64,000 nucleotides of DNA, taken from NCBI GenBank assembly GCA_905181865.1, contig CAJIZG010000005.1:1-64000 (forward strand). Direction: 5' to 3'. The stretch's first letter is position 1. Every line of letters begins with the position of its first letter. A model generated the notes under the pieces. The model was not told where the DNA came from and did not search any database. It worked only from the letters and a program-made list of their open reading frames with translations. Made by a program: the position numbers and the translations under genes. This document shows positions 8,887 to 18,080 of this stretch, piece by piece. This DNA comes from Urechidicola croceus (lineage in GTDB: Bacteria > Bacteroidota > Bacteroidia > Flavobacteriales > Flavobacteriaceae).

Positions 8887-11800
8887 TTATAAAACAAAAT
8901 TTACAGAAATTTGTGTATCGATATATACCAGTATTTTTCTCTCTACATCATATCCCATATTTGACAGCGTTAATGCGTAATTTTGAAGTTGAACCTCATA
9001 TTTTTTATGAGGCTTTCCTGTTTTATAATCTAATATCGTCATCTTTCCATCCTCCACTACCAATCGATCTGGAATTTGAATTAGTTTGTCCTGAGAAATC
9101 ATTTCCTGCTCATTAATAATTGCAATACCCTCTTTATAATAACCCTTTAGCAAAGGATGATTTACAATGGAATTAATTATCTCTTCCAATTCTAAAGCCC
9201 TTTCACTGTCTAAAAAACCTTCGAAAAGGTATTTTTCTATGACTTCATTTACCTCATTAAAAGTTTTAATTTTTGATAATATTTCATGCACTAAATTACC
9301 ATAGTCTATTGCAACTTCATTTTCACTATCCCATAGTTTAGAAGAATTTGCAACGATAGAAATATTCTGATTTTTCCATGAAGAAGAAATAAATTTCTCT
9401 GGCATTATTAAATTATATTCTTCCGTATCTTCAGTTTCTAAATTCGTCCTTTTAGAGTTTCCGAAATGATAAACGATTTCCTCTTCTGACCATGCAGTGT
9501 CTTTAGAGTTGTTTTTTAAAAAGTCAATAAACAAATGCGCATAACTAGTAGCTTCTTCTAATTCCTTTTCTTTACCGTTCTTTTGAGAAATAATATACAA
9601 CTGCTCCACTGGCCTTGTTAAAGCAACATACAATAAATTAAGATTGTCCAACTCCAATTCTTCCCTTCGCTTATTATAAGCCTTTGTGCCAATTTCATCT
9701 ATATAACTAACCTTCTTTGAAAAATCAATCAGAGATGATTCAAATCCCAAGAAATCTTTTGAACCCAAGCCATCATACCAAATTTTTGGTTTTACTTCTC
9801 GATAGATATCTAAATCGTATGGGAAAATCACCACTGGAAACTCTAGGCCTTTCGATTTGTGAATTGTCATTATTTTCACAGCATCTTGTCCTTCTGGGAC
9901 AGAAACACTCAAACTGTTTTGTTTGCGCTCCCAATGCTCTAAGAAGTCATTTAAACCGAACCCTCTTTTCTGTTCATATTCTAAAACAAAATCTAAAAAA
10001 GACTGTATAAAGACATCTATTCCATGTACCAATTTAAAACTTCTTAACAAATATTCAAGTCCATCGTAAAACGGTAAACTAGAAAATTCATACTGATCAA
10101 ATTCAAATCCTATATCCAAGAGTGACTGAAAAATTGTATTATTTTCCAGATGAATTCTATCATTTATAAATTGATGAATAGCTTTGGAATTGGATTTTCC
10201 AATAAAATACAAAGCATTGGCCATAGCATCTTTTTTCTCTGGAAATTGAATGCTAACTAAAATATTTATTATAAAATCAATACCCTCATTATTCTTAAGC
10301 AACAAGGTTTCTGAAGAAACAATAGAAATATTCATAGAAGCCAAATAATCCGACACTTCCATTCCTTGCTTCCTGGTTCTTACTAAAACACAAATATCTC
10401 TTTTTTTAAAACTTGGATCTAGCTTTTGAATTATAGAAAATACTTGTTTTGGAAATGCCAAGGCTTTCTCCTTATCCGCTTTCTCAATCTCTACAAAAGA
10501 CAATTGCACATAACCTCCGTTCTTTTCTGTTTTCTCTTGATGATTCCCATTTATATACAATTCCTTATAACTTTCACTTCCCAAAAAATCAGAAATATGG
10601 GTAAAAAACTGGTTATTAAACTCAATGATTTCAGCGCAACTCCTATAGTTTGTGTCTAAATTCTTTACTTCTTTTGATATTGAAAACGGGTCTTGCTTCT
10701 CTTCTTGGTACAGATCTATAAATTGCTCTGCTTTTCCTCCTCGCCACCGATAAATAGCCTGCTTTGCGTCTCCAACCAACATTAAAGAACCTTTATCTCC
10801 TGAAATTGACTCCGAAACTAACGCGTTTTCTATCAGCGGAATCAAATTTTGCCATTGAAATTGAGACGTATCTTGCATTTCATCGATAAAATAATACTTG
10901 AATTTCTCACCAATTCGCTCATAGATAAAAGGCGCTGGTTCATCCTTTATTTTATCCGAAATTAATTGATTAAATTCAGAAATCAACCGAATGTTATTTT
11001 GATCTTTTATTTCTTGAAGCGAACTGTTAATTTGTTTAAGAACGGCCAGAGGGATTAAACTTTTTAATACCAAATTATTTAATACATCTTTCTGATATAA
11101 TTTTTCAGCATTTGAATACAATTCTAATAAAGATGGAAGAATAGATTCTATCGTTGCTTTTATATCTTCTGATTTAGACTTGGCATAAAAGTTATGCTCA
11201 TCAATTCTATCTTTCAATTTACTTTGATCAAAAAATTTCGCTTTTGTTAAATCAAAAGCCAGATTTAAAAAGTGAGTTGGCAACATAGATCTGTAAAAAT
11301 CCTTTGGGTCCAAACCGGTGGTCTCAATTATTTCCAACCCTTGTTTCCCTATCTCCGTCAATTCTTTTTGGATAGTAGCAATTTCCTTTTTAAGCTGCTT
11401 CTTTAACTTTGAAAAATCTTCAATAGACTTATTCTCAATCAATCTTAAGTTACTTACGTGATTTTCATTCAATAAGATATTTGCAAAATCTTTTAAATCA
11501 TTTGAAATATCCCAAGATTTATCATCATCCGTTTTATCCAAAGAATAATCTATCAATACTTGTGTTAAATCCTTATCCTCTCCAATTTTAGAAATCAAAA
11601 CATCCACGGCCTCATCCAATAATGCACCTGAATCCATTTCTACATCAAAATTCATAGATAACCCTAAATCAAAGGCAAAACTTCTTATTAACCGATGTGT
11701 AAAACTATCTATTGTAGTAATATTAAAAGCCGAATAATTCTGCAAAATACTATTCAGTACCAATTTGGCTCTGATTTTTAAAACGTCTTGTGGAAGCTTT

Positions 11801-12045
11801 ATTTCTGTTTCTAAAATAGATAGTAACGCCTTTTCGTTTCCTTCAGAAAAATCTTGTAAACTTTTTAATACGCGCTCCTTCATTTCGGCAGCGGCCTTAT
11901 TGGTAAATGTTATCGCCAAAATATTTTGAAAACGAAAGGAATCCTTGGTAGAAAGAAGAATTCTCAAATATTCTTTAACCAATGTAAATGTTTTCCCACT
12001 ACCCGCAGATGCATTATATACTTGAAATTGAGAAGAAACTGGCAT
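8887..12045 (-). CDS. addA: AddA-like UvrD/RecB-type helicase-nuclease
   Basis: Motor and nuclease subunit partnering the neighbouring AddB. 1052 residues. Walker A is ASAGSGKTF (12-20); Walker B is FIDEMQDTSQ near residue 395; AITFTNKAAAEMKER is helicase motif Ia; VKIMTIHKSKGLEFPVVIF is motif V; NLLYVALTRP is motif VI. The C-terminal nuclease carries LDYKTGK near residue 1012. This covers the full SF1A helicase plus PD-(D/E)XK architecture. The start ATG sits just downstream of the terminator-like hairpin at 12081-12107, so it needs its own promoter, which I could not identify. Confidence 0.9.
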   Translation of the reverse strand: MPVSSQFQVYNASAGSGKTFTLVKEYLRILLSTKDSFRFQNILAITFTNKAAAEMKERVLKSLQDFSEGNEKALLSILETEIKLPQDVLKIRAKLVLNSILQNYSAFNITTIDSFTHRLIRSFAFDLGLSMNFDVEMDSGALLDEAVDVLISKIGEDKDLTQVLIDYSLDKTDDDKSWDISNDLKDFANILLNENHVSNLRLIENKSIEDFSKLKKQLKKEIATIQKELTEIGKQGLEIIETTGLDPKDFYRSMLPTHFLNLAFDLTKAKFFDQSKLKDRIDEHNFYAKSKSEDIKATIESILPSLLELYSNAEKLYQKDVLNNLVLKSLIPLAVLKQINSSLQEIKDQNNIRLISEFNQLISDKIKDEPAPFIYERIGEKFKYYFIDEMQDTSQFQWQNLIPLIENALVSESISGDKGSLMLVGDAKQAIYRWRGGKAEQFIDLYQEEKQDPFSISKEVKNLDTNYRSCAEIIEFNNQFFTHISDFLGSESYKELYINGNHQEKTEKNGGYVQLSFVEIEKADKEKALAFPKQVFSIIQKLDPSFKKRDICVLVRTRKQGMEVSDYLASMNISIVSSETLLLKNNEGIDFIINILVSIQFPEKKDAMANALYFIGKSNSKAIHQFINDRIHLENNTIFQSLLDIGFEFDQYEFSSLPFYDGLEYLLRSFKLVHGIDVFIQSFLDFVLEYEQKRGFGLNDFLEHWERKQNSLSVSVPEGQDAVKIMTIHKSKGLEFPVVIFPYDLDIYREVKPKIWYDGLGSKDFLGFESSLIDFSKKVSYIDEIGTKAYNKRREELELDNLNLLYVALTRPVEQLYIISQKNGKEKELEEATSYAHLFIDFLKNNSKDTAWSEEEIVYHFGNSKRTNLETEDTEEYNLIMPEKFISSSWKNQNISIVANSSKLWDSENEVAIDYGNLVHEILSKIKTFNEVNEVIEKYLFEGFLDSERALELEEIINSIVNHPLLKGYYKEGIAIINEQEMISQDKLIQIPDRLVVEDGKMTILDYKTGKPHKKYEVQLQNYALTLSNMGYDVERKILVYIDTQISVNFVL

Positions 12046-12074
12046 ACCTTATTTTTTAAAAAAATATTCTGTTA

Positions 12075-12107
12075 GACAAAAAAAGCCGAACAATATGCAC
12101 GGCTTTT
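12075..12107 (-). terminator. Rho-independent terminator downstream of the TerB pseudogene
   Basis: On the minus strand AAAAGCCG, an 11-base loop, CGGCTTTT and a run of T form a standard terminator. It lies between the decayed TerB gene (ends 12159) and addA (starts 12045), and probably once terminated the TerB transcript. Confidence 0.7.
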
Positions 12108-12158
12108 CAATATTTTATTAGTTACTCCTGATTAAATACCTGCCTTTTTAACAACGAT

Positions 12159-12533
12159 TTAAAATTCTTCTATATCTGGAATCTTTAAAAATAATTTAAT
12201 CGCTGCATCTACAATAACATGAACTTTTAAATCTTTAAATCCAAGTCCTATAGCAATCTTTTTTTGAAGATTATTTGACACTTCTGAAACTTGACCATCT
12301 ATCAACAACATTCTTGTTAAATAATAAAGAACCTCCATTCTTTCTTACAAGGAAGTCGCCGATCTTGTAGGATACTTCTTCTGAAGTAATATCTAGAACT
12401 TTTGCCAATTTAGTTAATAATTTTTCTTCTCTTTCATCAATTAAACCATCTGACAATGCTACTTTACAATGTCTGAAAAGTGACCAATATTTCTTTTATG
12501 TGTTCCACTTGAATATAAATCTGAAAATGACAT
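12159..12533 (-). pseudogene. Decayed TerB-family protein gene
   Basis: Translated piecewise on the minus strand, this resembles small flavobacterial TerB-like proteins. It begins MSFSDLYSSGTHKRNIGHF then IVK. One missing base gives a premature TAG. The frame then resumes as ALSDGLIDEREEKLLTKLA and later, after a further disrupted stretch around 12330-12370, as LYYLTRMLLIDGQVSEVSNN and GLGFKDLKVHVIVDAAIKL. The end reads IPDIEEF then TAA. At least two frame disruptions, and probably some missing residues between the halves, rule out an intact product. Family TerB is inferred from remembered homologues. Confidence 0.72.
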
Positions 12534-12554
12534 GTTTTGCTTTTTTTATAATAA

Positions 12555-12562
12555 CAAATATA
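12555..12562 (-). promoter_or_regulatory. Relict promoter box of the TerB pseudogene
   Basis: CAAATATA on the plus strand is TATATTTG on the minus strand, an exact TAnnTTTG match 21 bases before the pseudogene ATG. It is divergent from the mfd promoter 50 bases away. Confidence 0.5.
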
Positions 12563-12588
12563 TGGAAACTACATATATTTTATCTCTA

Positions 12589-12622
12589 TTTGAGTACAAT
12601 TTTAATTGAAAACCTATCTTTG
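12589..12622 (+). promoter_or_regulatory. Two-box Bacteroidota promoter of mfd
   Basis: TTTG at 12589-12592 and TATCTTTG at 12615-12622, 22 bases apart, match both boxes of the Bacteroidota consensus (TTTG, about 19-22 bases, TAnnTTTG). Transcription would begin near 12626, which decides the mfd start in favour of the TTG at 12639. Confidence 0.7.
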
Positions 12623-12638
12623 CATAAAAAAATATTTT

Positions 12639-15600
12639 TTGAGCAAAAAACGCATTGTTTCCACACTAGGTCAATCTTCAAAATTTAAGGAGATTGTGCA
12701 ACAATTGAAAGCACAAAACAACCATTTTCAAATATCAAATTTGGTTGGGTCGTCATTGTCTTTTGCGATCGCTGCTACCTTTAAACAAATTGAGAAACCT
12801 TTTCTTCTACTATTTTCTGACAAAGAAGAAGCCGCCTACCATTTAAATGATTTGGAGGAATTGATTGGAGAAAGAAACGTGTTGTTTTACCCTGGGTCTT
12901 ATAGAAGGCCTTACCAGATTGAAGAAACTGACAACGCAAATGTATTGTTAAGAGCTGAAGTTCTAAACAGAATTAATTCACGTAAAAAACCGGTGATCAT
13001 AGTTACCTATCCAGAGGCGCTATTTGAACAAGTAATCACTAAAAAAGAACTTGAAAAAAGTACGTTAAAATTAAAGGTTGGCGAAGAAATATCCTTAGAT
13101 TTTATAAATGAAATACTTCATGAGTACAATTTCAAGCGTTCAGATTTTGTAACCGAACCGGGGGAATTTTCTGTACGAGGTGGTATTATAGACGTATTTT
13201 CATTTTCTAATGACGACCCTTATAGAATTGAGTTTTTTGGAGATGAAGTCGATAGCATTCGATCTTTTGATGTTGAAACACAGTTATCTAATACTAAATT
13301 GACCAAAATCAACATTATGCCAAATGTTGAAAACAAATTATTAGATGAACACAGAGAGAGCTTTTTACAATATGTTTCTTCTAATACTATTATTTTTTCA
13401 AAAAATATTGAAGCGCTTACCGCAAAACTTGATGAATTATTTGAGAAATCTAAAATCGCTTTTAAAAAATTATCAAAAGAAATAAATCATGCGCAACCCA
13501 ATGAGTTGTTTTGTGATGGCCCTTTAATAAAAACACTTTTATCAAAATTTTCTCTTGTTGAAATTTTAAATACTAAAAATAGAAATAAAGCCCTAGAATC
13601 ACTCACTAATATTCAATTTAATATTTCTCCTCAACCTTCATTCAATAAACAATTTGATTTATTAATTGAAAACCTAAATAAAAATACACAGAACGGATTC
13701 ACAAATTATTTGCTGTGTGATAATGAAAAACAAGCGAAGCGATTTGATGATATTTTTAATGATGTTGAAGAAGACGTTACCTACAGCACCGTTGTATTCC
13801 CGCTGTATCAGGGTTTCATAGATAATGATTTAAAAATAGCCTGTTATACAGATCATCAAATATTTGAGCGCTACCATAAATTCCGTCTAAAAAACGGTTA
13901 TGCTAAAAAACAAGCAATAACAGTAAAGGAATTAACCAATTTAGAAATTGGTGATTATGTAACGCATATTGATCATGGAATTGGAAAATTTGGCGGCTTA
14001 CAAAAAATAGAAGTTGAAGGAAGTCAACAAGAAGCTATCAAGTTGATTTATGGTGATCGAGATATACTATACATCAGTATTCATTCATTGCATAAAATTT
14101 CTAAATACAATGGAAAAGATGGCAAGGCACCTAAAATGTACAAACTGGGTTCTGGCGCTTGGAAAAAATTAAAACAAAAAACAAAAACTCGTGTAAAACA
14201 AATCGCTTACGACTTAATTCAATTATATGCAAAGCGCAAAATAGAAAAAGGGTTTCAATACAAACCGGATAGTTTTATCCAGCACGAACTAGAAGCTAGT
14301 TTTATTTACGAGGATACTCCAGATCAATCTAGCGCAACCGAAGCGGTTAAAATAGATATGGAAAAAGAACAGCCAATGGATCGCTTAGTTTGCGGTGATG
14401 TTGGCTTTGGAAAAACAGAAGTTGCCATTCGGGCTGCATTTAAAGCGGTAGACAATGGAAAACAAGTCGCTATATTAGTCCCAACAACCATTCTTGCTTT
14501 TCAGCACTTCAAAACCTTTAGCGAGCGCTTAAAGAACTTTCCTGTTACCATAGATTATTTAAATAGGTTTAGAACTACGAAACAGCGAAATACAATTTTA
14601 GAGGGCTTAACTGACGGTTCTTTAGATATTGTAATTGGAACCCATCAATTAGCTAGCAACAAAGTTATTTTTAAAGATTTAGGCTTATTAGTAGTTGATG
14701 AGGAACAAAAATTTGGAGTTGCCGTTAAAGATAAATTGAAAACTATAAAAGAGAATGTAGATACCTTAACCCTCACCGCTACTCCTATACCTAGAACCTT
14801 GCAATTTAGTTTAATGGCTGCCAGAGATTTATCCGTGATTAGCACTCCACCTCCTAATAGACATCCTATTGACACGCAGGTTATTCGATTAAATGAGGAA
14901 ATAATTAGAGATGCCATTCACTATGAAATATCTCGTGGAGGGCAAGTATTTTTTATTCATAATAGAATTGAAAACATTAAGGAAGTTGCAGGCATGATTC
15001 AGCGTTTAGTTCCAGATGCCAAAATAGCCACTGGTCATGGGCAGATGGAAGGTAAAAAACTAGAACAACTCATGCTTGCGTTTATGAATAATGAATTTGA
15101 TGTCTTGGTTTCTACTACTATTGTAGAAAGCGGATTAGATGTTCCAAATGCCAATACTATTTTTATTAATAATGCAAATAATTTTGGTATTTCAGATTTA
15201 CATCAAATGCGTGGTAGAGTTGGTCGATCTAACAAAAAAGCATTTTGTTATTTTATCACCCCTCCATATCATAAGATGACGGATGACGCCAGAAAGCGCA
15301 TTGAAGCCTTAGAACTTTTTTCAGAATTAGGTAGCGGAATAAATATAGCCATGAAAGATTTAGAAATTCGTGGCGCTGGAGATTTATTGGGTGGAGAACA
15401 AAGTGGCTTTATCAATGATATTGGATTTGATACCTATCAAAAAATATTAAATGAAGCCATTGAAGAACTGAAAAATAATGAATTTAAAGAACTATATCAA
15501 GATACGGGAAGTTCTAAGAACTATGTGAAAGAAGTTCAAATAGATACCGATTTTGAAATATTAATTCCAGATCATTATGTTGAAATTATTTCTGAACGCT

Positions 15601-15983
15601 TAAATTTATATACTAAACTTTCAGAGATTAAAAATGAGGAAGAACTTAAAATATTTGAATCTCAATTAATAGACCGATTTGGAGAACTACCCAAACAAGT
15701 AGTTGATTTATTAGATAGCGTCCGCATCAAATGGATTTCAAAAGAAATTGGTCTGGAGCGGATTATTTTAAAAAGAAAAAGAATGGTCGGCTATTTTGTG
15801 TCAGATCAACAAAGTAATTTTTATCAAACCTCAAGTTTTTCCAACGTTTTAAGTTACATCCAGAAGCATCCAAAGTCATGTATAATGAAAGAAAAAGAGA
15901 CCAAAAGCGGTCTTCGATTATTAATCACATTTATTCATATTGATTCCGTGAAAAAAGCGTTATCCGTCCTAAAAGCAATTTAA
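12639..15983 (+). CDS. mfd: Transcription-repair coupling factor
   Basis: Removes RNA polymerase stalled at lesions and recruits UvrABC. The UvrB-like N-terminus contains the stretch NVLFYPGSYRRPYQIEETDN. The polymerase-interacting domain reads YVTHIDHGIGKFGG. The RecG-like motor has GDVGFGKTEVA (Walker A), VVDEEQKFGV (DEEQ box), TLTATPIPRTLQFS, and HQMRGRVGRS. The longer frame opens at a TTG at 12606, but that lies inside the promoter. The TTG at 12639 (product begins MSKKRIVSTLGQ, 1114 residues) is about 13 bases after the predicted transcript start, so I use it. No ATG is suitably placed. Confidence 0.93.
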   Translation: MSKKRIVSTLGQSSKFKEIVQQLKAQNNHFQISNLVGSSLSFAIAATFKQIEKPFLLLFSDKEEAAYHLNDLEELIGERNVLFYPGSYRRPYQIEETDNANVLLRAEVLNRINSRKKPVIIVTYPEALFEQVITKKELEKSTLKLKVGEEISLDFINEILHEYNFKRSDFVTEPGEFSVRGGIIDVFSFSNDDPYRIEFFGDEVDSIRSFDVETQLSNTKLTKINIMPNVENKLLDEHRESFLQYVSSNTIIFSKNIEALTAKLDELFEKSKIAFKKLSKEINHAQPNELFCDGPLIKTLLSKFSLVEILNTKNRNKALESLTNIQFNISPQPSFNKQFDLLIENLNKNTQNGFTNYLLCDNEKQAKRFDDIFNDVEEDVTYSTVVFPLYQGFIDNDLKIACYTDHQIFERYHKFRLKNGYAKKQAITVKELTNLEIGDYVTHIDHGIGKFGGLQKIEVEGSQQEAIKLIYGDRDILYISIHSLHKISKYNGKDGKAPKMYKLGSGAWKKLKQKTKTRVKQIAYDLIQLYAKRKIEKGFQYKPDSFIQHELEASFIYEDTPDQSSATEAVKIDMEKEQPMDRLVCGDVGFGKTEVAIRAAFKAVDNGKQVAILVPTTILAFQHFKTFSERLKNFPVTIDYLNRFRTTKQRNTILEGLTDGSLDIVIGTHQLASNKVIFKDLGLLVVDEEQKFGVAVKDKLKTIKENVDTLTLTATPIPRTLQFSLMAARDLSVISTPPPNRHPIDTQVIRLNEEIIRDAIHYEISRGGQVFFIHNRIENIKEVAGMIQRLVPDAKIATGHGQMEGKKLEQLMLAFMNNEFDVLVSTTIVESGLDVPNANTIFINNANNFGISDLHQMRGRVGRSNKKAFCYFITPPYHKMTDDARKRIEALELFSELGSGINIAMKDLEIRGAGDLLGGEQSGFINDIGFDTYQKILNEAIEELKNNEFKELYQDTGSSKNYVKEVQIDTDFEILIPDHYVEIISERLNLYTKLSEIKNEEELKIFESQLIDRFGELPKQVVDLLDSVRIKWISKEIGLERIILKRKRMVGYFVSDQQSNFYQTSSFSNVLSYIQKHPKSCIMKEKETKSGLRLLITFIHIDSVKKALSVLKAI

Positions 15984-16075
15984 TCATGAAACGAGCATGT
16001 CCAAAATTTTATCACTCAAGGTAATGATTAATAGCGAACTGCATGTGACCGTTAAAAAACAATAAATATGAACAC

Positions 16076-16936
16076 ATGAAAAATCGACATTTAAAGCATT
16101 TGACGGAGCTTTGCTTTGCTACCCTAGTTATTAGTTCTTCGGGCGTACTTGCAAGACATATAGACATGCCTGCTCCTGTTATTATATGGTGGCGTTGCTG
16201 TATTGGAGCCATTGCCTTATTTCTACTTTGTTATTTCAAAAAAGTAAGCTTTAAACTAAACACTAAGAAAGATCGTTTACCCTTTTTTATTAGTTCTTTA
16301 TTTTTAGGAATTCACTGGGTCACTTATTTCTATGCCTTGAAATTTTCTACGGTAGCCTTGGGAATGCTTTCACTATATACTTTCCCTGTAATTACGGCTT
16401 TAATTGAACCCTTTTTTTCCAAAGAAAAATTAAATCCAATTCATATTCTATTTGGGTTTATGATACTGCTAGGGCTTTATATTTTAGCACCCGATTTTAA
16501 TCTTGAAAACGCCCACTTTATAGGAGTATTATTCGGATTAGTTTCAGGTGTGTTCTATGCACTTCGAAACTTGATTGTAAAAAGAAATGCAAGTTCTTAC
16601 AATGGTGGTATGATTATGTTTTATCAATTAACCATTGTAACCATTCTTATGATTCCTGTAATGCTGTTTATGGACACTTCAGGCTTCGAAACACAATACT
16701 CCTATCTTCTTATTATTGGGCTAATTACCACCGCTTTAGGGCACACACTATTTGTAAGAGGACTAAAGAATTTTTCTGCAACTACCGCAAGTATTATTAG
16801 CAGTTTACAACCCATATTTGGTATTATTATGGGGTTTTTGTTCTTACATGAAATACCCTCTTTAAATACGTATCTTGGTGGTGGATTAATTTTAACTACT
16901 GTTGTTGTTGAAAGTGTAATGGCAAACAAAAAATAA
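16076..16936 (+). CDS. EamA/DMT family transporter
   Basis: Integral inner-membrane protein of 286 residues with about ten hydrophobic helices in two EamA repeats. The first repeat begins CFATLVISSSGVLARHIDMP, and the second includes the GLVSGVFYALRNLIVKR segment. The final-helix signature LQPIFGIIMGFLFLHEIPS is typical. Likely exports a small metabolite, but the substrate cannot be read from sequence. It follows mfd by 92 bases on the same strand and ends 15 bases from a convergent gene. Confidence 0.9.
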   Translation: MKNRHLKHLTELCFATLVISSSGVLARHIDMPAPVIIWWRCCIGAIALFLLCYFKKVSFKLNTKKDRLPFFISSLFLGIHWVTYFYALKFSTVALGMLSLYTFPVITALIEPFFSKEKLNPIHILFGFMILLGLYILAPDFNLENAHFIGVLFGLVSGVFYALRNLIVKRNASSYNGGMIMFYQLTIVTILMIPVMLFMDTSGFETQYSYLLIIGLITTALGHTLFVRGLKNFSATTASIISSLQPIFGIIMGFLFLHEIPSLNTYLGGGLILTTVVVESVMANKK

Positions 16937-16951
16937 TTTAGAAGGAGTTCT

Positions 16952-18007
16952 CTAAAGATTTACGCTTTCATAATTACGTTTTACAAAATCTAACGCAGTT
17001 TCCAGTATTTCACCCATATTATTACATTTCTTAAACTCAACATCTCTTGTGTATTTTCTCACCTGCCTTTTTAAAAGACTTACATTTATTTTAGTTGAAA
17101 TTTGATCGGCCTTCATGCAAGCTATTAAATGATCCATTCTCTTCTCAGAACCTTTGGTTCGTTTTGCTATAGTAGACCGTTCTTCCAACCTATATTGATC
17201 AATCGAACCTTGTTGTAATCTTTCACTGACCAATTTCACCATTTCTAAATTTTCCTTAAAAAATTGTGGATAATAGACTCTAAATTTCCCTTCAAAGCAT
17301 TGCTGATCAAAATCAATAGCACGAATCCGATAAACTACGTGATCAAAATCGTGAACGGGTACAATCACATAATTGTAAGAACGCATGTCACCTAACAAAC
17401 GAATCATACAGCGTTCATTGAACCGTACGAACTCCTTCGCTATTTGAGCCTTTTCGGGGTTTGTACAATTAGGTAACATCTCTTTGATAAATACATCGCC
17501 AGGAATTCCAGCAATATGCTCTTCAATCAAAGTGTCTTTATAAACTAAAAAGTTTAAGTTATAAGGAGACAAAATATGCTCTAATTCTAAACCATAAATC
17601 CGAGAAGCATCTGTTTTTTTTACATAAAAGCGACTGTAATTATCGTTTAATATATTACGAACTTTTACACGAAAAGGCTTCGAATTACCAAACGTACAAT
17701 AGTCGATCGCGTCAATATTTAAATATTTTATGATCTCTTCATTCCCATCGGAGTGCAAAATGGCGTACACCTTTTTTAGACTTAAATCGATCTCTTTCCT
17801 TTCATATTCTGAATAATAAGTACGTACCCAAAGAGTGTCCTCTTCATTTTTATCATAGACTACTACTGAGCCCTGAAAACGCAGTAGGTCATCATAAAAA
17901 ATAGGGATCTTAATATTTCTACTATGCTCAATCAAATACTCATTTAATTCCTTTATAACAGGAAAAGCTGGTTTTTTCTGAGATATTAATTTAGTATCAT
18001 CACTCAT
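16952..18007 (-). CDS. Conserved flavobacterial protein of unknown function
   Basis: 351 residues from the ATG at 18007; a frame extension of 7 residues to 18028 is possible but would sit closer to the promoter. I recognise no characterised family. It is soluble-looking and mixed alpha/beta, without signal peptide or membrane segment. Segments such as IPGDVFIKEMLPNC, FNERCMIRLLGDMRSYNYVI and RIRAIDFDQQCFEGK recall a kinase-like fold with a possible D-x-D near the end of the catalytic core, but this is only an impression. The C-terminal 80 residues are rich in Lys and Arg. It lies between the convergent transporter and dprA, with its own promoter box at 18063. Confidence 0.75.
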   Translation of the reverse strand: MSDDTKLISQKKPAFPVIKELNEYLIEHSRNIKIPIFYDDLLRFQGSVVVYDKNEEDTLWVRTYYSEYERKEIDLSLKKVYAILHSDGNEEIIKYLNIDAIDYCTFGNSKPFRVKVRNILNDNYSRFYVKKTDASRIYGLELEHILSPYNLNFLVYKDTLIEEHIAGIPGDVFIKEMLPNCTNPEKAQIAKEFVRFNERCMIRLLGDMRSYNYVIVPVHDFDHVVYRIRAIDFDQQCFEGKFRVYYPQFFKENLEMVKLVSERLQQGSIDQYRLEERSTIAKRTKGSEKRMDHLIACMKADQISTKINVSLLKRQVRKYTRDVEFKKCNNMGEILETALDFVKRNYESVNL

Positions 18008-18062
18008 ATTTTTTCCCTTTTTAAGCAAAATGATTTAATAACATTCGCAAACTGACGAACCT

Positions 18063-18070
18063 CAAAAATA
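18063..18070 (-). promoter_or_regulatory. -7 promoter box for the 16952-18007 gene
   Basis: CAAAAATA on the plus strand is TATTTTTG on the minus strand, an exact TAnnTTTG match. It is located after the dprA stop and 56 bases before the downstream ATG at 18007. Confidence 0.5.
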
Positions 18071-18080
18071 AGGATAAAAG

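Noticed and set aside
15997-16065. Small open frame MSKILSLKVMINSELHVTVK between mfd and the EamA gene
   Set aside because: Only 22 residues, with no visible promoter or family. Cannot be told from chance.
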